From an uncultured bacterium (lineage in GTDB: Bacteria; Muiribacteriota; Ozemobacteria; Ozemobacterales; Ozemobacteraceae): 64,000 bases of DNA. The translations under genes and the position numbers were made by a program. The stretch is from contig CALEDQ010000029.1 in the NCBI GenBank assembly GCA_937949615.1, forward strand, positions 1 through 64,000, written 5' to 3'. Below the pieces are notes generated by a model. That model searched no databases, was not told the origin of the DNA, and worked only from the letters and a program-made list of their open reading frames with translations. Shown here piece after piece: positions 1 to 9,064 of this stretch. The number at the start of each line of letters is the position of its first letter. Position 1 is the first letter of the stretch.

Positions 1-3000
1 GCAGATAATAAACCAGCCGGAATCTTCCAGACCAGAAATGATCCTTGAAAGCCAGCAAACGATCTTTACGCAATTCCTGATGATTGGCATAGAAAGTATA
101 GGCATCATCAACATAATCGCAGTAATATTCATCATCTTCGCTGGTAGCATCACTCGGCAGCGCATCATTTTTCAATGAGCTGTTGACAGCAGTAAACCCA
201 GCCGGAATCGGATCTTCAAGGGCGAAGTTGCGATAAGCAGCCCAGTCGCCATCTTTGCGAATCTGATCTTCAAAAACCACGGTAACTTTGACCAGGTCGC
301 CAACCCGGATTTCCTTTTTACCATTAAGATTTTCAAAGGTCTTTTCAACCGAAAAACCGTTGTTAACCGGTTCAGAGCGCGAGGCAAGATCAGGATAAGC
401 GTATTCGAAGCTCCAGCTGATCAGAGAATTGCCATTCGAAACCATTTTAACACCACTGCCAGCCAGCAGCTCATCCTTGGTCAGATCGAGAGAAACACCG
501 TTTCTATCAACCTTGACCGCCTTTGAACCGACACCGGTCGTCAGAGTCACTTCCAGTTCAGATTCATTGCCTGCTTTCAAACTCTGGAAATATTCTGACA
601 GGGCAAACAGAGCGATACCGGTGTCGGCTGTAGAGTTCCAGTATCCCTTTTCTGAAAGCGAGGCCAGAATTCTGCCGGCAAAATCATCTGATTTTTTACG
701 GTCAGCATTTACTGCCAGCAATGCCAGAAGATTGAAGGCGTCATGTCGTGTCGAAGTGTAATACCAGCCGCGACTGATTGACCGCAGGGAAGGCTTCAGC
801 TGCGAGGCACGACCAGCCAGTTCTTCAATTGGCGTATCGCCGCAGAGAGCTTCGGCCCAAAGCAGCAACGGGCTGCTTTCTTCAGTCGTCTGGGTAAATC
901 TCTTCTTCAGGGTATCGAGGTCAGCTGACTTGAGCTTTTTGTTCAGCGCCAGATTCACGGCTGACAAAGCCATGATGCCATGTTCGAAACGGCTGTCATT
1001 GTTCGACGCAAACAGGGTGCGGTTGAGATAATCGAGGCTCTTTTCAAGACTGCTGCGGTCGATCGGGTAACCGGCACGGTCAGCGACAGTAAGTGCAAGA
1101 ACCGCATACTGGCTGCCCCACCATGAATCTTCACGTTCCGAAGTCCAGTAGCTGAAGCCGCCAGAACTTCGCTGCATCTTGAGAAGATGTGAGAAGCCCT
1201 TATCGAGGAATTTGTCGACCTGCTCGAGGCTGTAACCAGGCAGACGACCATCTTTGATCAGACCGCGCATGGCTGCAAGCGGAATAATCGCCGAGCTGGT
1301 CTGTTCAATACAGCCATAGGGGTACTGCATAAGATACTTCAGGGCTGGCGACAGGCGGGCAAACGGGCTGAGAGACAGGTTTAACCGGGCGCTCAGAGCC
1401 CCTTCGGTTTCGCTGGTCGTCATCGATGCAACATATTCAGGAACATCGGGTCGGAACGATTGTTCTTTGGTAAACGACCCCGACAGCTGGCGATTCATAA
1501 CCGTCGCCGCCGGATTTACCGGAAATTTTCTTTCAATCGCATCGTTCAGACCGTTCAGCTGACCGGCAAGCAAAATACTGGCTTCGCCAGCGCCGTTGTC
1601 GGCTTCAAGCTTCACTCTTGCCCTGCCGGTAATCATTGGCGGCAGATCGATTTTCGCTGATTCAACCGCAGCAAGAACGTTTTTCGCTTCGGCGACTCTG
1701 AGTTCGGCAGAGCCTGCCTGTGAGGTCTTGTTATGCATGGCGACCGGAAAAACCGCCTGGTCGCCGGCAGTCAGGAAGAACGGCAGGCCCGGTTCGATAT
1801 AGAAGTCGCGGCTGACCTTGAGCTGTCGGTCTTTAGCGCCAAAACCGGTAGTTTTATCAACGGCAACCGCATAAATGCGGTATGAAGTCATGCTGTCGGG
1901 CAGCTTGAATTCTATGCTGATCCGGCCATTGGCATCAGGCGTCATTGCCGGGTTCCAGAATGCAACCGGCCTGAAATCCTTGCGTGCATCGAGGTCAGTG
2001 GCTATTGTACCGGCACCCTGATCGCCACCGGTGAGGGCTCTGGTCGAAATAAGCTTGAAGAGGTCCTGAGTGATCAGCGAAGTGCGCAGGTCACCGGTGA
2101 AAACACAGAGCGGCAGAAGAAAGTCGGTAAGGCAGCTTAAATCAGGGGTTTTATAATCGGTCAGCGACAGAATCGCTTCATCGACGACGCAGATTGCCAC
2201 CTCGGTCACAGCGGGCTTTCCGGTTTTGTCGGTCACGACAAAATCGAGTTTCTGCATGGCTCCGGGCAGCGCAACAAGGTCGTTCTGCTGCTCCGGGGCA
2301 ATCGCAATATTGATGGCTTCTACGGTATTCTGAACTTTGATGCGGGTAAAGCCAAAGTAAGTTCTCGGGTAATCTGAATCCACCTGGCTGGCATAGACCG
2401 GAAAGCCACTTCTGGCTGCAGGTGCCAGCAGACCAATATGAACGTTCGGTCTGCAGTTTTCCGTCATGGTCTCGATAAATTCACCCTGCGGCCGGTCAAG
2501 TTTGACCACCCGGGCACTGAGAATTTCATCGGATTCAACAGTCATCAAAGCATATTCGCAGGGCCGCGGCAACGAGTATCTGACCCTGACCTTTTCATTA
2601 ACGGCGACATACGATCTGTCAGGCATCAGCAGAACTTCGTTTTCGCTGCGGGTGCGACTTTGCCCGTTATAGTCAGAATAAGAATCGTAGGAATAATCGA
2701 CGACAAAGCTGTAAGCGGCTACAGACTCTTCATTGCCACTGCCGTAGGTTGCCCGCAGCATATAATCGCCGCCTTCGGGCAGCACCAGATCAAAAGTGGC
2801 GATACCGTCTTTAAGACTCTGACGCGCCACGTGATGGCGCACCCAGCCACTGCTCCAGTTGTAAAAGATTCCGCCGGATGCATCGCGCTTCTGCGTGTAA
2901 ATATAGCGTTTACGCATAATTTCGAGCTGAACTTCACCCTGGGTAATTTTGCTGGCGTTCTTGTCGACCGCGATAACCTGCAGAGGAAATTCCTGACCCT

Positions 3001-5482
3001 GAATCAGGCCACCGGGAAGTTTCATGATGCCAACGCGAACCGCCGGCTCTGGTGAAAATGAATCGACACAGGTGGCCGGCCGGCCGTCGATGTCGAGAAC
3101 GGTTGCCGAGATTTGAATCGAATTGAGGCCACTCAGAACCGTATTAGAAACCGGCAGCGAAATTGTCAGAAAGCCATCCTTGTCGAGAACTGAATTACCC
3201 GCCTCGATAAGCTCTTCCTGACTGTCATTGCTGCCGAATTGAAACATCGGGAACTGCTTTACAGCTGACCAGTTTTCGGTAAGATTTGCTGTCCACTGCA
3301 CTTTTGCATGGCGCAGCGGGCCACCGGTATAGTAGCGGCCGGCAACTTTGCAGTTAACGAAAAGCTGCTCGGCATCTTTTCCGACGATCTGCCTGATCTT
3401 GCGTTTTTCGGTGCTCATTTCGAGCTCGACAAAATGGCGGGGCGGTTCGAATTCCTGGACCTGGAAGCCGGTACCCGCAAGTGCCGGAACCGACGGCTCA
3501 TCCTGATTTTCTTCAGAAGAGTTATTATTCTGAGGCTCAGGATTGGTGCCTGAACGGTTCATCAGGAAATTCCAGCGCGGATCAAGCTTTTCTTCGGGCT
3601 TGCTGGCTTCGCTGGTCTTTGGAACTATGGTCAGATTGTATTGGCCGAGCGGCATGTGAGCTTTGACTTCAAAGCTGCCCGAGCAGGTGCCGAATTCATT
3701 GAGAGTGAACTCGTCGGTAAAAACGATCTCGTCACGGGGATTGACGATATTGGCTTCAACCAGCATGCCGGCGGGTGAAACGATGCTTTTGTCAAGATAT
3801 TCGCGGGCAGTCGCTTTCCAGTAAACCGTTTCGCCGGGGCGGTAAACACCACGTTCGGTAAAGACGTGACCGAGTTTTGAGAGCTTCAGCAGGCGATCAG
3901 GAGCGCTCTGATAAGCCGAAGATGATGAAAACCGGTTGCTGTTGAGTTTGATGAAACAGCTGTCAGTGCTGCCAGCAGCGGCAGCGATAACCAGATCTGC
4001 AATGAGAAATTTCGCCTTGCCGGTTTCAGGGCCGGCGTCTTTGCAGATAACGAACGGGTATTCAGTCTCTTCGTTAACCTTGAGAATACCTTCATGTGAG
4101 GTGCGGCCAGAAAAATACGAACGACCGTCATTGGTGAGCAGCATTACCGGTACATCGGCAACCGGACGGCCGGTCTCGATCGATGTCAGCCACAGCAGCA
4201 GTTCACGACGACTGAACTTATAGGTAAGAGCATAATCGGTAATCTGAAAGAGCCGGGCAGCACTCTGACCCTCTTCGGTCTTTGTTTCGCTGACCTTAAC
4301 GATTACAGCACCACCTTTTTCGGGTTCGGGGCGGTAATCAAGAGGCAGTGAAAAATGGTATTCCATGTCAGGGTTATCAGAACCCATAAATGCCTGGCTG
4401 TCAGACGAGAAAACCGGTTCGAGAAAGTTGCGCAGATCGACCCAGGCGTTGTCAGCCGACAAAGTCTTCAGCTGTTCATGCTGTTTAACGAATTTCACCA
4501 TCAGGTTGTCGATTTCAGCGGCATTTTTGCGAATTGCCGTTTCTTTGTCGCCGGCAAGGCGCATGCCTGAAGAATCGACCGGACGTTTTTCTTCGACTTC
4601 GGCAAAAGCGGTCAGAGAATCGAGTGCCGGGCCAAAGAATGCCGGAACCCGCATCAGCTGAGCTTTAAAATCACCGACACTGGTAAAATTGAGCGGAACC
4701 ATCTGGCGGCTGCGCAGTTCAAGAACCGAACGGTCGGCAGTAAAACTTATCTGCGGGCTGGGGCCACGGCTGACAAATTCGACTCTGCCGTTGTCAAGCA
4801 GTTGATTTTCGCCCTCTACGGCTCCGCCGGCGAGTTTTACCTCATATTTCCGGCCGGTGACGAATTTACCGATGATTTTATAACAGTGGCGATTGCTGTA
4901 ATACTGCCGATCAACCTTGAAATAGCCAACCGAAGGGAATATGCGGATATGCTTTTTCAGCAGGTAGTCTTTGACATTTTCGGTCAGGTCGATCATGATC
5001 CCTTTGTCTTCGATACTGTCGAAGTAGGCTTCGCCGCCGGTCATGCGAATCGCCTTCTGAGTTTTTACCTTCAGAAGAGTGTCAGCGGCGAGACTGCTCT
5101 TTTTATCAGCAGACTGCACACCTTTGCCAATCGTAATTTCAACAGTTCCGGTCGCGTCGCTGGCCTTTTCTGGAGCGATGATAAAGATTTGACGTTCTGA
5201 AGGCAGCGGCTGGGCAGCATCCTGCTCGTCGAGTTTCTGTGCGTTAACAATGCGAAAATTCATTGCAGCATTGTTAAAGCGGCACTTAAGCTTTTTTGAT
5301 ACCTCCAGTGATGGCACCGGCGAACTGAATTCGAGCTTCAGACGCCATTCGGTGGGCTGCAGGTCACCGGTCACAGAAAAAGTGGTTGTCAATTCAAGAT
5401 TTTCGGCAGCGGCAAGGCTGCCAAAAACGAGAAAAACCAGACAAAACACAGCGTAGAGCCTCAACGCAACTCTATTAAGCAT
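1..5482 (-). CDS. Alpha-2-macroglobulin family protein, thioester type, partial
   Basis: This is the first 1827 codons of a giant secreted protein whose 3' end lies beyond the window. It starts at an ATG with a GAGAGG ribosome site seven bases upstream, followed by a signal peptide (hydrophobic residues about 8-25, AAA-type cleavage) without a lipobox Cys. Macroglobulin-type beta domains follow, then the anaphylatoxin-like/alpha-2 region and a thioester motif PYGCIEQTSS with Cys at residue 1391 (positions 1301-1315). The frame runs into the receptor-binding domain, so perhaps 60-100 residues are missing. Family members trap peptidases: cleavage of a bait region exposes the Cys-Gln thioester, which links covalently to the attacker. 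In many Gram-negative bacteria the gene sits beside pbpC, which would be off the left edge here. A Pro/Asn/Glu-rich stretch near residues 640-670 is a possible bait or linker region (inference). Placement in the family is very secure. Confidence 0.93.
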   Translation of the reverse strand, partial: MLNRVALRLYAVFCLVFLVFGSLAAAENLELTTTFSVTGDLQPTEWRLKLEFSSPVPSLEVSKKLKCRFNNAAMNFRIVNAQKLDEQDAAQPLPSERQIFIIAPEKASDATGTVEITIGKGVQSADKKSSLAADTLLKVKTQKAIRMTGGEAYFDSIEDKGIMIDLTENVKDYLLKKHIRIFPSVGYFKVDRQYYSNRHCYKIIGKFVTGRKYEVKLAGGAVEGENQLLDNGRVEFVSRGPSPQISFTADRSVLELRSRQMVPLNFTSVGDFKAQLMRVPAFFGPALDSLTAFAEVEEKRPVDSSGMRLAGDKETAIRKNAAEIDNLMVKFVKQHEQLKTLSADNAWVDLRNFLEPVFSSDSQAFMGSDNPDMEYHFSLPLDYRPEPEKGGAVIVKVSETKTEEGQSAARLFQITDYALTYKFSRRELLLWLTSIETGRPVADVPVMLLTNDGRSYFSGRTSHEGILKVNEETEYPFVICKDAGPETGKAKFLIADLVIAAAAGSTDSCFIKLNSNRFSSSSAYQSAPDRLLKLSKLGHVFTERGVYRPGETVYWKATAREYLDKSIVSPAGMLVEANIVNPRDEIVFTDEFTLNEFGTCSGSFEVKAHMPLGQYNLTIVPKTSEASKPEEKLDPRWNFLMNRSGTNPEPQNNNSSEENQDEPSVPALAGTGFQVQEFEPPRHFVELEMSTEKRKIRQIVGKDAEQLFVNCKVAGRYYTGGPLRHAKVQWTANLTENWSAVKQFPMFQFGSNDSQEELIEAGNSVLDKDGFLTISLPVSNTVLSGLNSIQISATVLDIDGRPATCVDSFSPEPAVRVGIMKLPGGLIQGQEFPLQVIAVDKNASKITQGEVQLEIMRKRYIYTQKRDASGGIFYNWSSGWVRHHVARQSLKDGIATFDLVLPEGGDYMLRATYGSGNEESVAAYSFVVDYSYDSYSDYNGQSRTRSENEVLLMPDRSYVAVNEKVRVRYSLPRPCEYALMTVESDEILSARVVKLDRPQGEFIETMTENCRPNVHIGLLAPAARSGFPVYASQVDSDYPRTYFGFTRIKVQNTVEAINIAIAPEQQNDLVALPGAMQKLDFVVTDKTGKPAVTEVAICVVDEAILSLTDYKTPDLSCLTDFLLPLCVFTGDLRTSLITQDLFKLISTRALTGGDQGAGTIATDLDARKDFRPVAFWNPAMTPDANGRISIEFKLPDSMTSYRIYAVAVDKTTGFGAKDRQLKVSRDFYIEPGLPFFLTAGDQAVFPVAMHNKTSQAGSAELRVAEAKNVLAAVESAKIDLPPMITGRARVKLEADNGAGEASILLAGQLNGLNDAIERKFPVNPAATVMNRQLSGSFTKEQSFRPDVPEYVASMTTSETEGALSARLNLSLSPFARLSPALKYLMQYPYGCIEQTSSAIIPLAAMRGLIKDGRLPGYSLEQVDKFLDKGFSHLLKMQRSSGGFSYWTSEREDSWWGSQYAVLALTVADRAGYPIDRSSLEKSLDYLNRTLFASNNDSRFEHGIMALSAVNLALNKKLKSADLDTLKKRFTQTTEESSPLLLWAEALCGDTPIEELAGRASQLKPSLRSISRGWYYTSTRHDAFNLLALLAVNADRKKSDDFAGRILASLSEKGYWNSTADTGIALFALSEYFQSLKAGNESELEVTLTTGVGSKAVKVDRNGVSLDLTKDELLAGSGVKMVSNGNSLISWSFEYAYPDLASRSEPVNNGFSVEKTFENLNGKKEIRVGDLVKVTVVFEDQIRKDGDWAAYRNFALEDPIPAGFTAVNSSLKNDALPSDATSEDDEYYCDYVDDAYTFYANHQELRKDRLLAFKDHFWSGRFRLVYYL

Positions 5483-5564
5483 TTGTTTACCTCTCGGTTT
5501 TGATAAAAATCATTCTAGCGTACTGCCCGAAACTTTTCAGCAAATTGCCCCTTATTTTTGGCGC

Positions 5565-5594
5565 TTGCAGCAGAGATTTATTCTGAGCTAAGAT
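5565..5594 (+). promoter_or_regulatory. Candidate sigma-70 promoter for the phosphatase-like gene
   Basis: TTGCAG (5565-5570) and TAAGAT (5589-5594) are separated by 18 bases and lie about 30 bases before the start codon of the gene at 5624. They sit in the 141-bp divergent spacer between this gene and the alpha-2-macroglobulin gene. Both boxes match the consensus only partly. Confidence 0.4.
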
Positions 5595-5623
5595 AGAGAC
5601 GAAATAAAAACGGAGGACCCTGA

Positions 5624-6874
5624 ATGCGACACATCCTTTCGGCGCTTCTGCTGGTGTTCACCCTTTTCCTGGTTCTGCCGGCCGCCGGCCAGCAACTGAA
5701 CCCCACCCCACCGGAAAGCAGCGAACTTATAACTCCGGTCAATGCCAGTCCCCTGTCGATCGAAACGGTCGCTAAACGCCGCGGTTTAGTCGTCGAAGCG
5801 CCGGCCCGCAATCTCATCGTCTTCTGCACCTCCGGCTTTTCAGGGGCCTCGGCCTCTTTCAGAGAAGCTTTCACCAGTGCCCGCGGTGACGGAATCAGAT
5901 GGCAGGGCTTTCAGCTGGTTTTTCCTGCCTGGGCCGACCGGCAGAAAGGCACCCGCAACAGCCTGATCGGCAGCATGAGCCAGGTCGGGCGGCGACTTGG
6001 CCTGGTAAGCGACAGTGATTTCCGGGTTCCCGGGGTTCTCGATGGTGCCGATAATTATTTTGCTCCGGATCTCGAAGGTTTTTCTCTCGCAATATCGCTC
6101 TCAGACAAAACCGAGGCGACGGCAAGGACCGAACTGGTTAAGGCTGCAACTCAGAGCCAGGCGACTGCCGTTGATTTTAATGGCCTCGAAAAGCTCTTTA
6201 CCAACAAAAGCCCGAAAATCATCGCCTGCCTGCACAATGACCCGGCGGCAAAACCCGGCTTTCCGGAATTGGTTTCAGCGGCTCTCAGCCGCATTTCGCT
6301 CGCCCCCGAAGGGTTCTGCACTCTGGTTAACCTCTCTGCCGTTGCAGAGAATCGTCAAAAAAACCAGTTTATGGGCATGCTCGATGCAATGCGCGTGCGT
6401 GAGAACGTTCTCAAACAGCTCGAAACTTTTGTTGCCGGGCGAAAAGACACTCTACTGCTGGTTCTCGACGAACCTGAGCGCGGTTACTGGCAGACAGGGG
6501 GAACCTTCAGCCCGGCCGCGTTCGTCGACGCACTGAAGAAGCTGCGAACGGTTACGCCTGAACTGCTCAAAAGCGGCGCTGATGTAAAAAAAATTCTGAC
6601 CGAAAATTTTGCAGACTTTGAACTGCCGGTCGATGAGATCACCACTAACGCGCAAACCGGCAATGCCGACCAGGTTGCAGACCTGATCGAAGAAGCGGTC
6701 AATCGCAAATTTGCGATTACCTTTACTCCTTTCCCTGCAGAGGGCACCTGCGCCGGCTACACAATTCTCGCTCAGGGCCAGAACTCCGACCTGTTCTTTG
6801 GCATCAGCTCGTTTCCTGAATTTTTCCGGCGCATCGAACTGGCGCTCGGCCTGAACACTTCTTCAAAAAAATAA
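5624..6874 (+). CDS. Secreted alkaline-phosphatase-fold protein, catalytic residues lost
   Basis: A 416-residue exported protein with a signal peptide (hydrophobic residues 5-21) and a GGAGG site seven bases before the ATG. Its blocks follow the PhoA-type alkaline phosphatase layout in order. ARNLIVFCTSGFSG stands where the family has NVIxxIGDGMG. KPGFPELVSAALSR followed by APEGFCTLVN stands for the PSLxEMTxxAL/GFFLMVE block. DTLLLVLDEPERG stands for DTLxxVTADHEHG. A final CAGYTILAQG and FFGISSFPEFFRRIELALGL stand for HTGxxVPxxAxG and the last helix. The Asp, Glu, His and Ser that bind metal or phosphate in active enzymes are replaced at every block I can align. I infer a pseudoenzyme that keeps the fold for binding. 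It is followed after 13 bp by the RecA-like gene. Confidence 0.68.
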   Translation: MRHILSALLLVFTLFLVLPAAGQQLNPTPPESSELITPVNASPLSIETVAKRRGLVVEAPARNLIVFCTSGFSGASASFREAFTSARGDGIRWQGFQLVFPAWADRQKGTRNSLIGSMSQVGRRLGLVSDSDFRVPGVLDGADNYFAPDLEGFSLAISLSDKTEATARTELVKAATQSQATAVDFNGLEKLFTNKSPKIIACLHNDPAAKPGFPELVSAALSRISLAPEGFCTLVNLSAVAENRQKNQFMGMLDAMRVRENVLKQLETFVAGRKDTLLLVLDEPERGYWQTGGTFSPAAFVDALKKLRTVTPELLKSGADVKKILTENFADFELPVDEITTNAQTGNADQVADLIEEAVNRKFAITFTPFPAEGTCAGYTILAQGQNSDLFFGISSFPEFFRRIELALGLNTSSKK

Positions 6875-6887
6875 TTGAGAGGTTGCC

Positions 6888-8762
6888 ATGCAGAAGTTTG
6901 TAACCATTTTTCACCCTGATCTCGACGGTGGCCGCAGTGTCAGCGAAGTTACCCGGGTGCCCGAGCTGGTTAAGGCTCACCCTGAAGGCTGCAGTCGCAG
7001 CGCCCTGTTTACCTGCGAAGACCAGAAGTCACTCGCCGGTCCGCTGACTCTCGTTTTTGCCATCAGGCGCGCCCGTGACCTGCTGCTCGAAAACTGTGAA
7101 TATCACGGCGTCGACCTGCAGCTCGAAGTTTCGGGGCGTACGTTGCCGCAGTTGCCGGCTGCCCGCGAGCTCGAAAAACTTCTTAATTCGCCCGATACGC
7201 TCGTGCATGTCAACGGCAATGTTTTTAAACCGGCAACCGAAGTCTACGGTTTTCAGCAGGTCTACGACGATTCGGTACGCTGTATAGAGGCCCTGCGCAA
7301 GCTTGGTTTCACCCAGGAAACCATGGCGATTTATGCCACCCCCGAAGAAATCAGCGTCGAGGTGCATGGCGGCGCCATCGGTCTCGAAGGTCGCGAAAAC
7401 CTGAGTGACCTTTATTACCGCCTGCTCTGTCATGTTGCCGGCATTAAAGACGCCGGGGGCCGGCCAGCCAAAACCGAAGTAAAAACCATTCTGCTGCCGA
7501 GCTGCCAGAAAGAATGGCCATTACTGCTGCCGGGCTGCAACCACCCCACTCTGCACCGCCCACGTGTCGGAGTCGGCGCCTCGCATTTCGCCTATGGCAT
7601 CGCCGCTTTTTCCGATTTCTGCGGTAAAAAACGCAATCTGCAGGAATGCCTGCAGGAAACCTTCAGCTGGGTCAAGTTTATTCAGGCCGAGCTTCCTGCC
7701 ATTGCCGGCTTGAAAGAGAAAATTGAAAAACTGCCGCAGCTGCCACTGCCTGGCGCTGGCCAGCAGAGTCGTGCCACGGCGGCAAGCACACCGACAGCAG
7801 CGCACAGCGGGCGTTTTCAGCCATTGAAAATTGAGCTTGCCGAAAGCGCTCAACGACTTAAGAGCTCGGTACCGGTATTTCATACTATTGCAGCCGGGCT
7901 CGACAAAAGTCTTGGCGGCGGTTGGGCACACGGCGGCGTGCATCTGGTAATCGGGCCGCGTGAATCAGGCAAAGCCTCGCTGCTGATGCAGCAGGCTCTG
8001 ATGGCTAAAGCAGACCTGCCGGTTCTCTATCTTTCTTATGAACATTCGCTGCGTGATTTTGCGCTGCGGGCAGCGGCAAGCACTGCCGGGCTCAACCTCA
8101 GCGACCTGCAGGGACACCTGGCGATTGCCGGAGCGGTTGGCGACAATGCGCGCAACAGTCTTGCCGCCGCCTACGACAAGCTGCATGAACTGCTGCCGGC
8201 GAGACTTTTCTTTTCTGGCGTCGATACGGGCCGGCACGGCCTTGACCCGCGCGAAATACAGCAACTGACTGCAATGATGCCCGGCGATGGTGAAAAACTC
8301 GTTCTCATCGATTCGGTCTGCGAATCAGACTTTGTCGACGGCCCGGCCACCTGCCTGAAACAGATGCGCGAAATTGCCGCTGCCAGCCGGCTGACGATAA
8401 TCATCGCCGTTCATAATCAGGTAATCTGCGATAAACGCCCGCATTTTATCGAAGACAAAGACATCGAACTTCTCGATCGTTACCAGCGGCACACCGACTC
8501 GATCATCGTAATGCACAGCGAGAAAGTTAACCTGCGCCGTTTCGTTGCAATGATCAAGGGTCAGATCGACGCCCAGCTGGTCGGCAGTCTTGAACAGAAA
8601 GCCCTGCAGCTTGCCGGCAATAAGCGTCTCAAAACCGACACCTACAGCCTGATGCGCCTTATCCACACCCGCAACGGCCGGCGCGACCTGCTGCTGTTTC
8701 TTTATCAGCCCGACATGGGACGTTTCTATGAACTGGCCGCCCTGGCCATGGCCAGAGCCTGA
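6888..8762 (+). CDS. RecA/DnaB-like ATPase with divergent, possibly primase-like N-terminal region
   Basis: A 624-residue cytosolic protein. The C-terminal half (about residues 325-600) resembles the RecA core of DnaB-type helicases: a TIAAGLDKSLGGGWAHGGVH entry motif, Walker A-like GPRESGKAS, PVLYLSYEHS in place of the helicase VxYxSLEM strand, and Walker B EKLVLIDS. The Walker A loop has Ala after GK where Ser or Thr is usual. The N-terminal half (1-275) has a region near 120-240 that faintly resembles archaeo-eukaryotic primases, ending LLPGCNHPTLHRPRVGVGAS, but no clear catalytic DxD or His is visible. A Gln/Ala/Thr-rich linker (about 285-312) joins the halves. The gene follows the phosphatase-like gene by 13 bp and precedes acyP by 5 bp, so the three are probably cotranscribed. 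The N-terminal assignment is a weak inference. Confidence 0.6.
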   Translation: MQKFVTIFHPDLDGGRSVSEVTRVPELVKAHPEGCSRSALFTCEDQKSLAGPLTLVFAIRRARDLLLENCEYHGVDLQLEVSGRTLPQLPAARELEKLLNSPDTLVHVNGNVFKPATEVYGFQQVYDDSVRCIEALRKLGFTQETMAIYATPEEISVEVHGGAIGLEGRENLSDLYYRLLCHVAGIKDAGGRPAKTEVKTILLPSCQKEWPLLLPGCNHPTLHRPRVGVGASHFAYGIAAFSDFCGKKRNLQECLQETFSWVKFIQAELPAIAGLKEKIEKLPQLPLPGAGQQSRATAASTPTAAHSGRFQPLKIELAESAQRLKSSVPVFHTIAAGLDKSLGGGWAHGGVHLVIGPRESGKASLLMQQALMAKADLPVLYLSYEHSLRDFALRAAASTAGLNLSDLQGHLAIAGAVGDNARNSLAAAYDKLHELLPARLFFSGVDTGRHGLDPREIQQLTAMMPGDGEKLVLIDSVCESDFVDGPATCLKQMREIAAASRLTIIIAVHNQVICDKRPHFIEDKDIELLDRYQRHTDSIIVMHSEKVNLRRFVAMIKGQIDAQLVGSLEQKALQLAGNKRLKTDTYSLMRLIHTRNGRRDLLLFLYQPDMGRFYELAALAMARA

Positions 8763-8767
8763 TCTGC

Positions 8768-9064
8768 ATGGCCCACGAAGGTTATCTCAGAATCAGACTT
8801 GTCATTCGCGGCCGGGTTCAGGGTGTCGGCTTTCGCCGCTTCGTCTACAAACAGGCCCAGCAGTTCGGCGTCGGTGGCTGGGTGCGCAATAATCCCGATG
8901 GCTCGGTCGAAACCGAAGCCTGCGGCGACACTTCGACAATTCAGCTCTTCATCGCCGAAATGCACAAGGGTCCGTTCTTCTCCCGCGTCGACGAAGTCGA
9001 AGAATCGCGCCGCGAAGCCCTTACCAGCCCTCCCACAAACGAATTCACCATCCGCCACGGCTGA
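8768..9064 (+). CDS. acyP: Acylphosphatase
   Basis: A 98-residue enzyme that hydrolyses acyl phosphates such as acetyl phosphate or 1,3-bisphosphoglycerate. Both family signatures are present: GRVQGVGFRRFVYKQA with the phosphate-binding Arg23, and GWVRNNPDGSVE with catalytic Asn41. Length is normal. It starts five bases after the RecA-like gene and is probably translated from the same mRNA. Its last seven codons overlap the 3' end of the receiver-DHp gene on the other strand. Confidence 0.95.
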   Translation: MAHEGYLRIRLVIRGRVQGVGFRRFVYKQAQQFGVGGWVRNNPDGSVETEACGDTSTIQLFIAEMHKGPFFSRVDEVEESRREALTSPPTNEFTIRHG

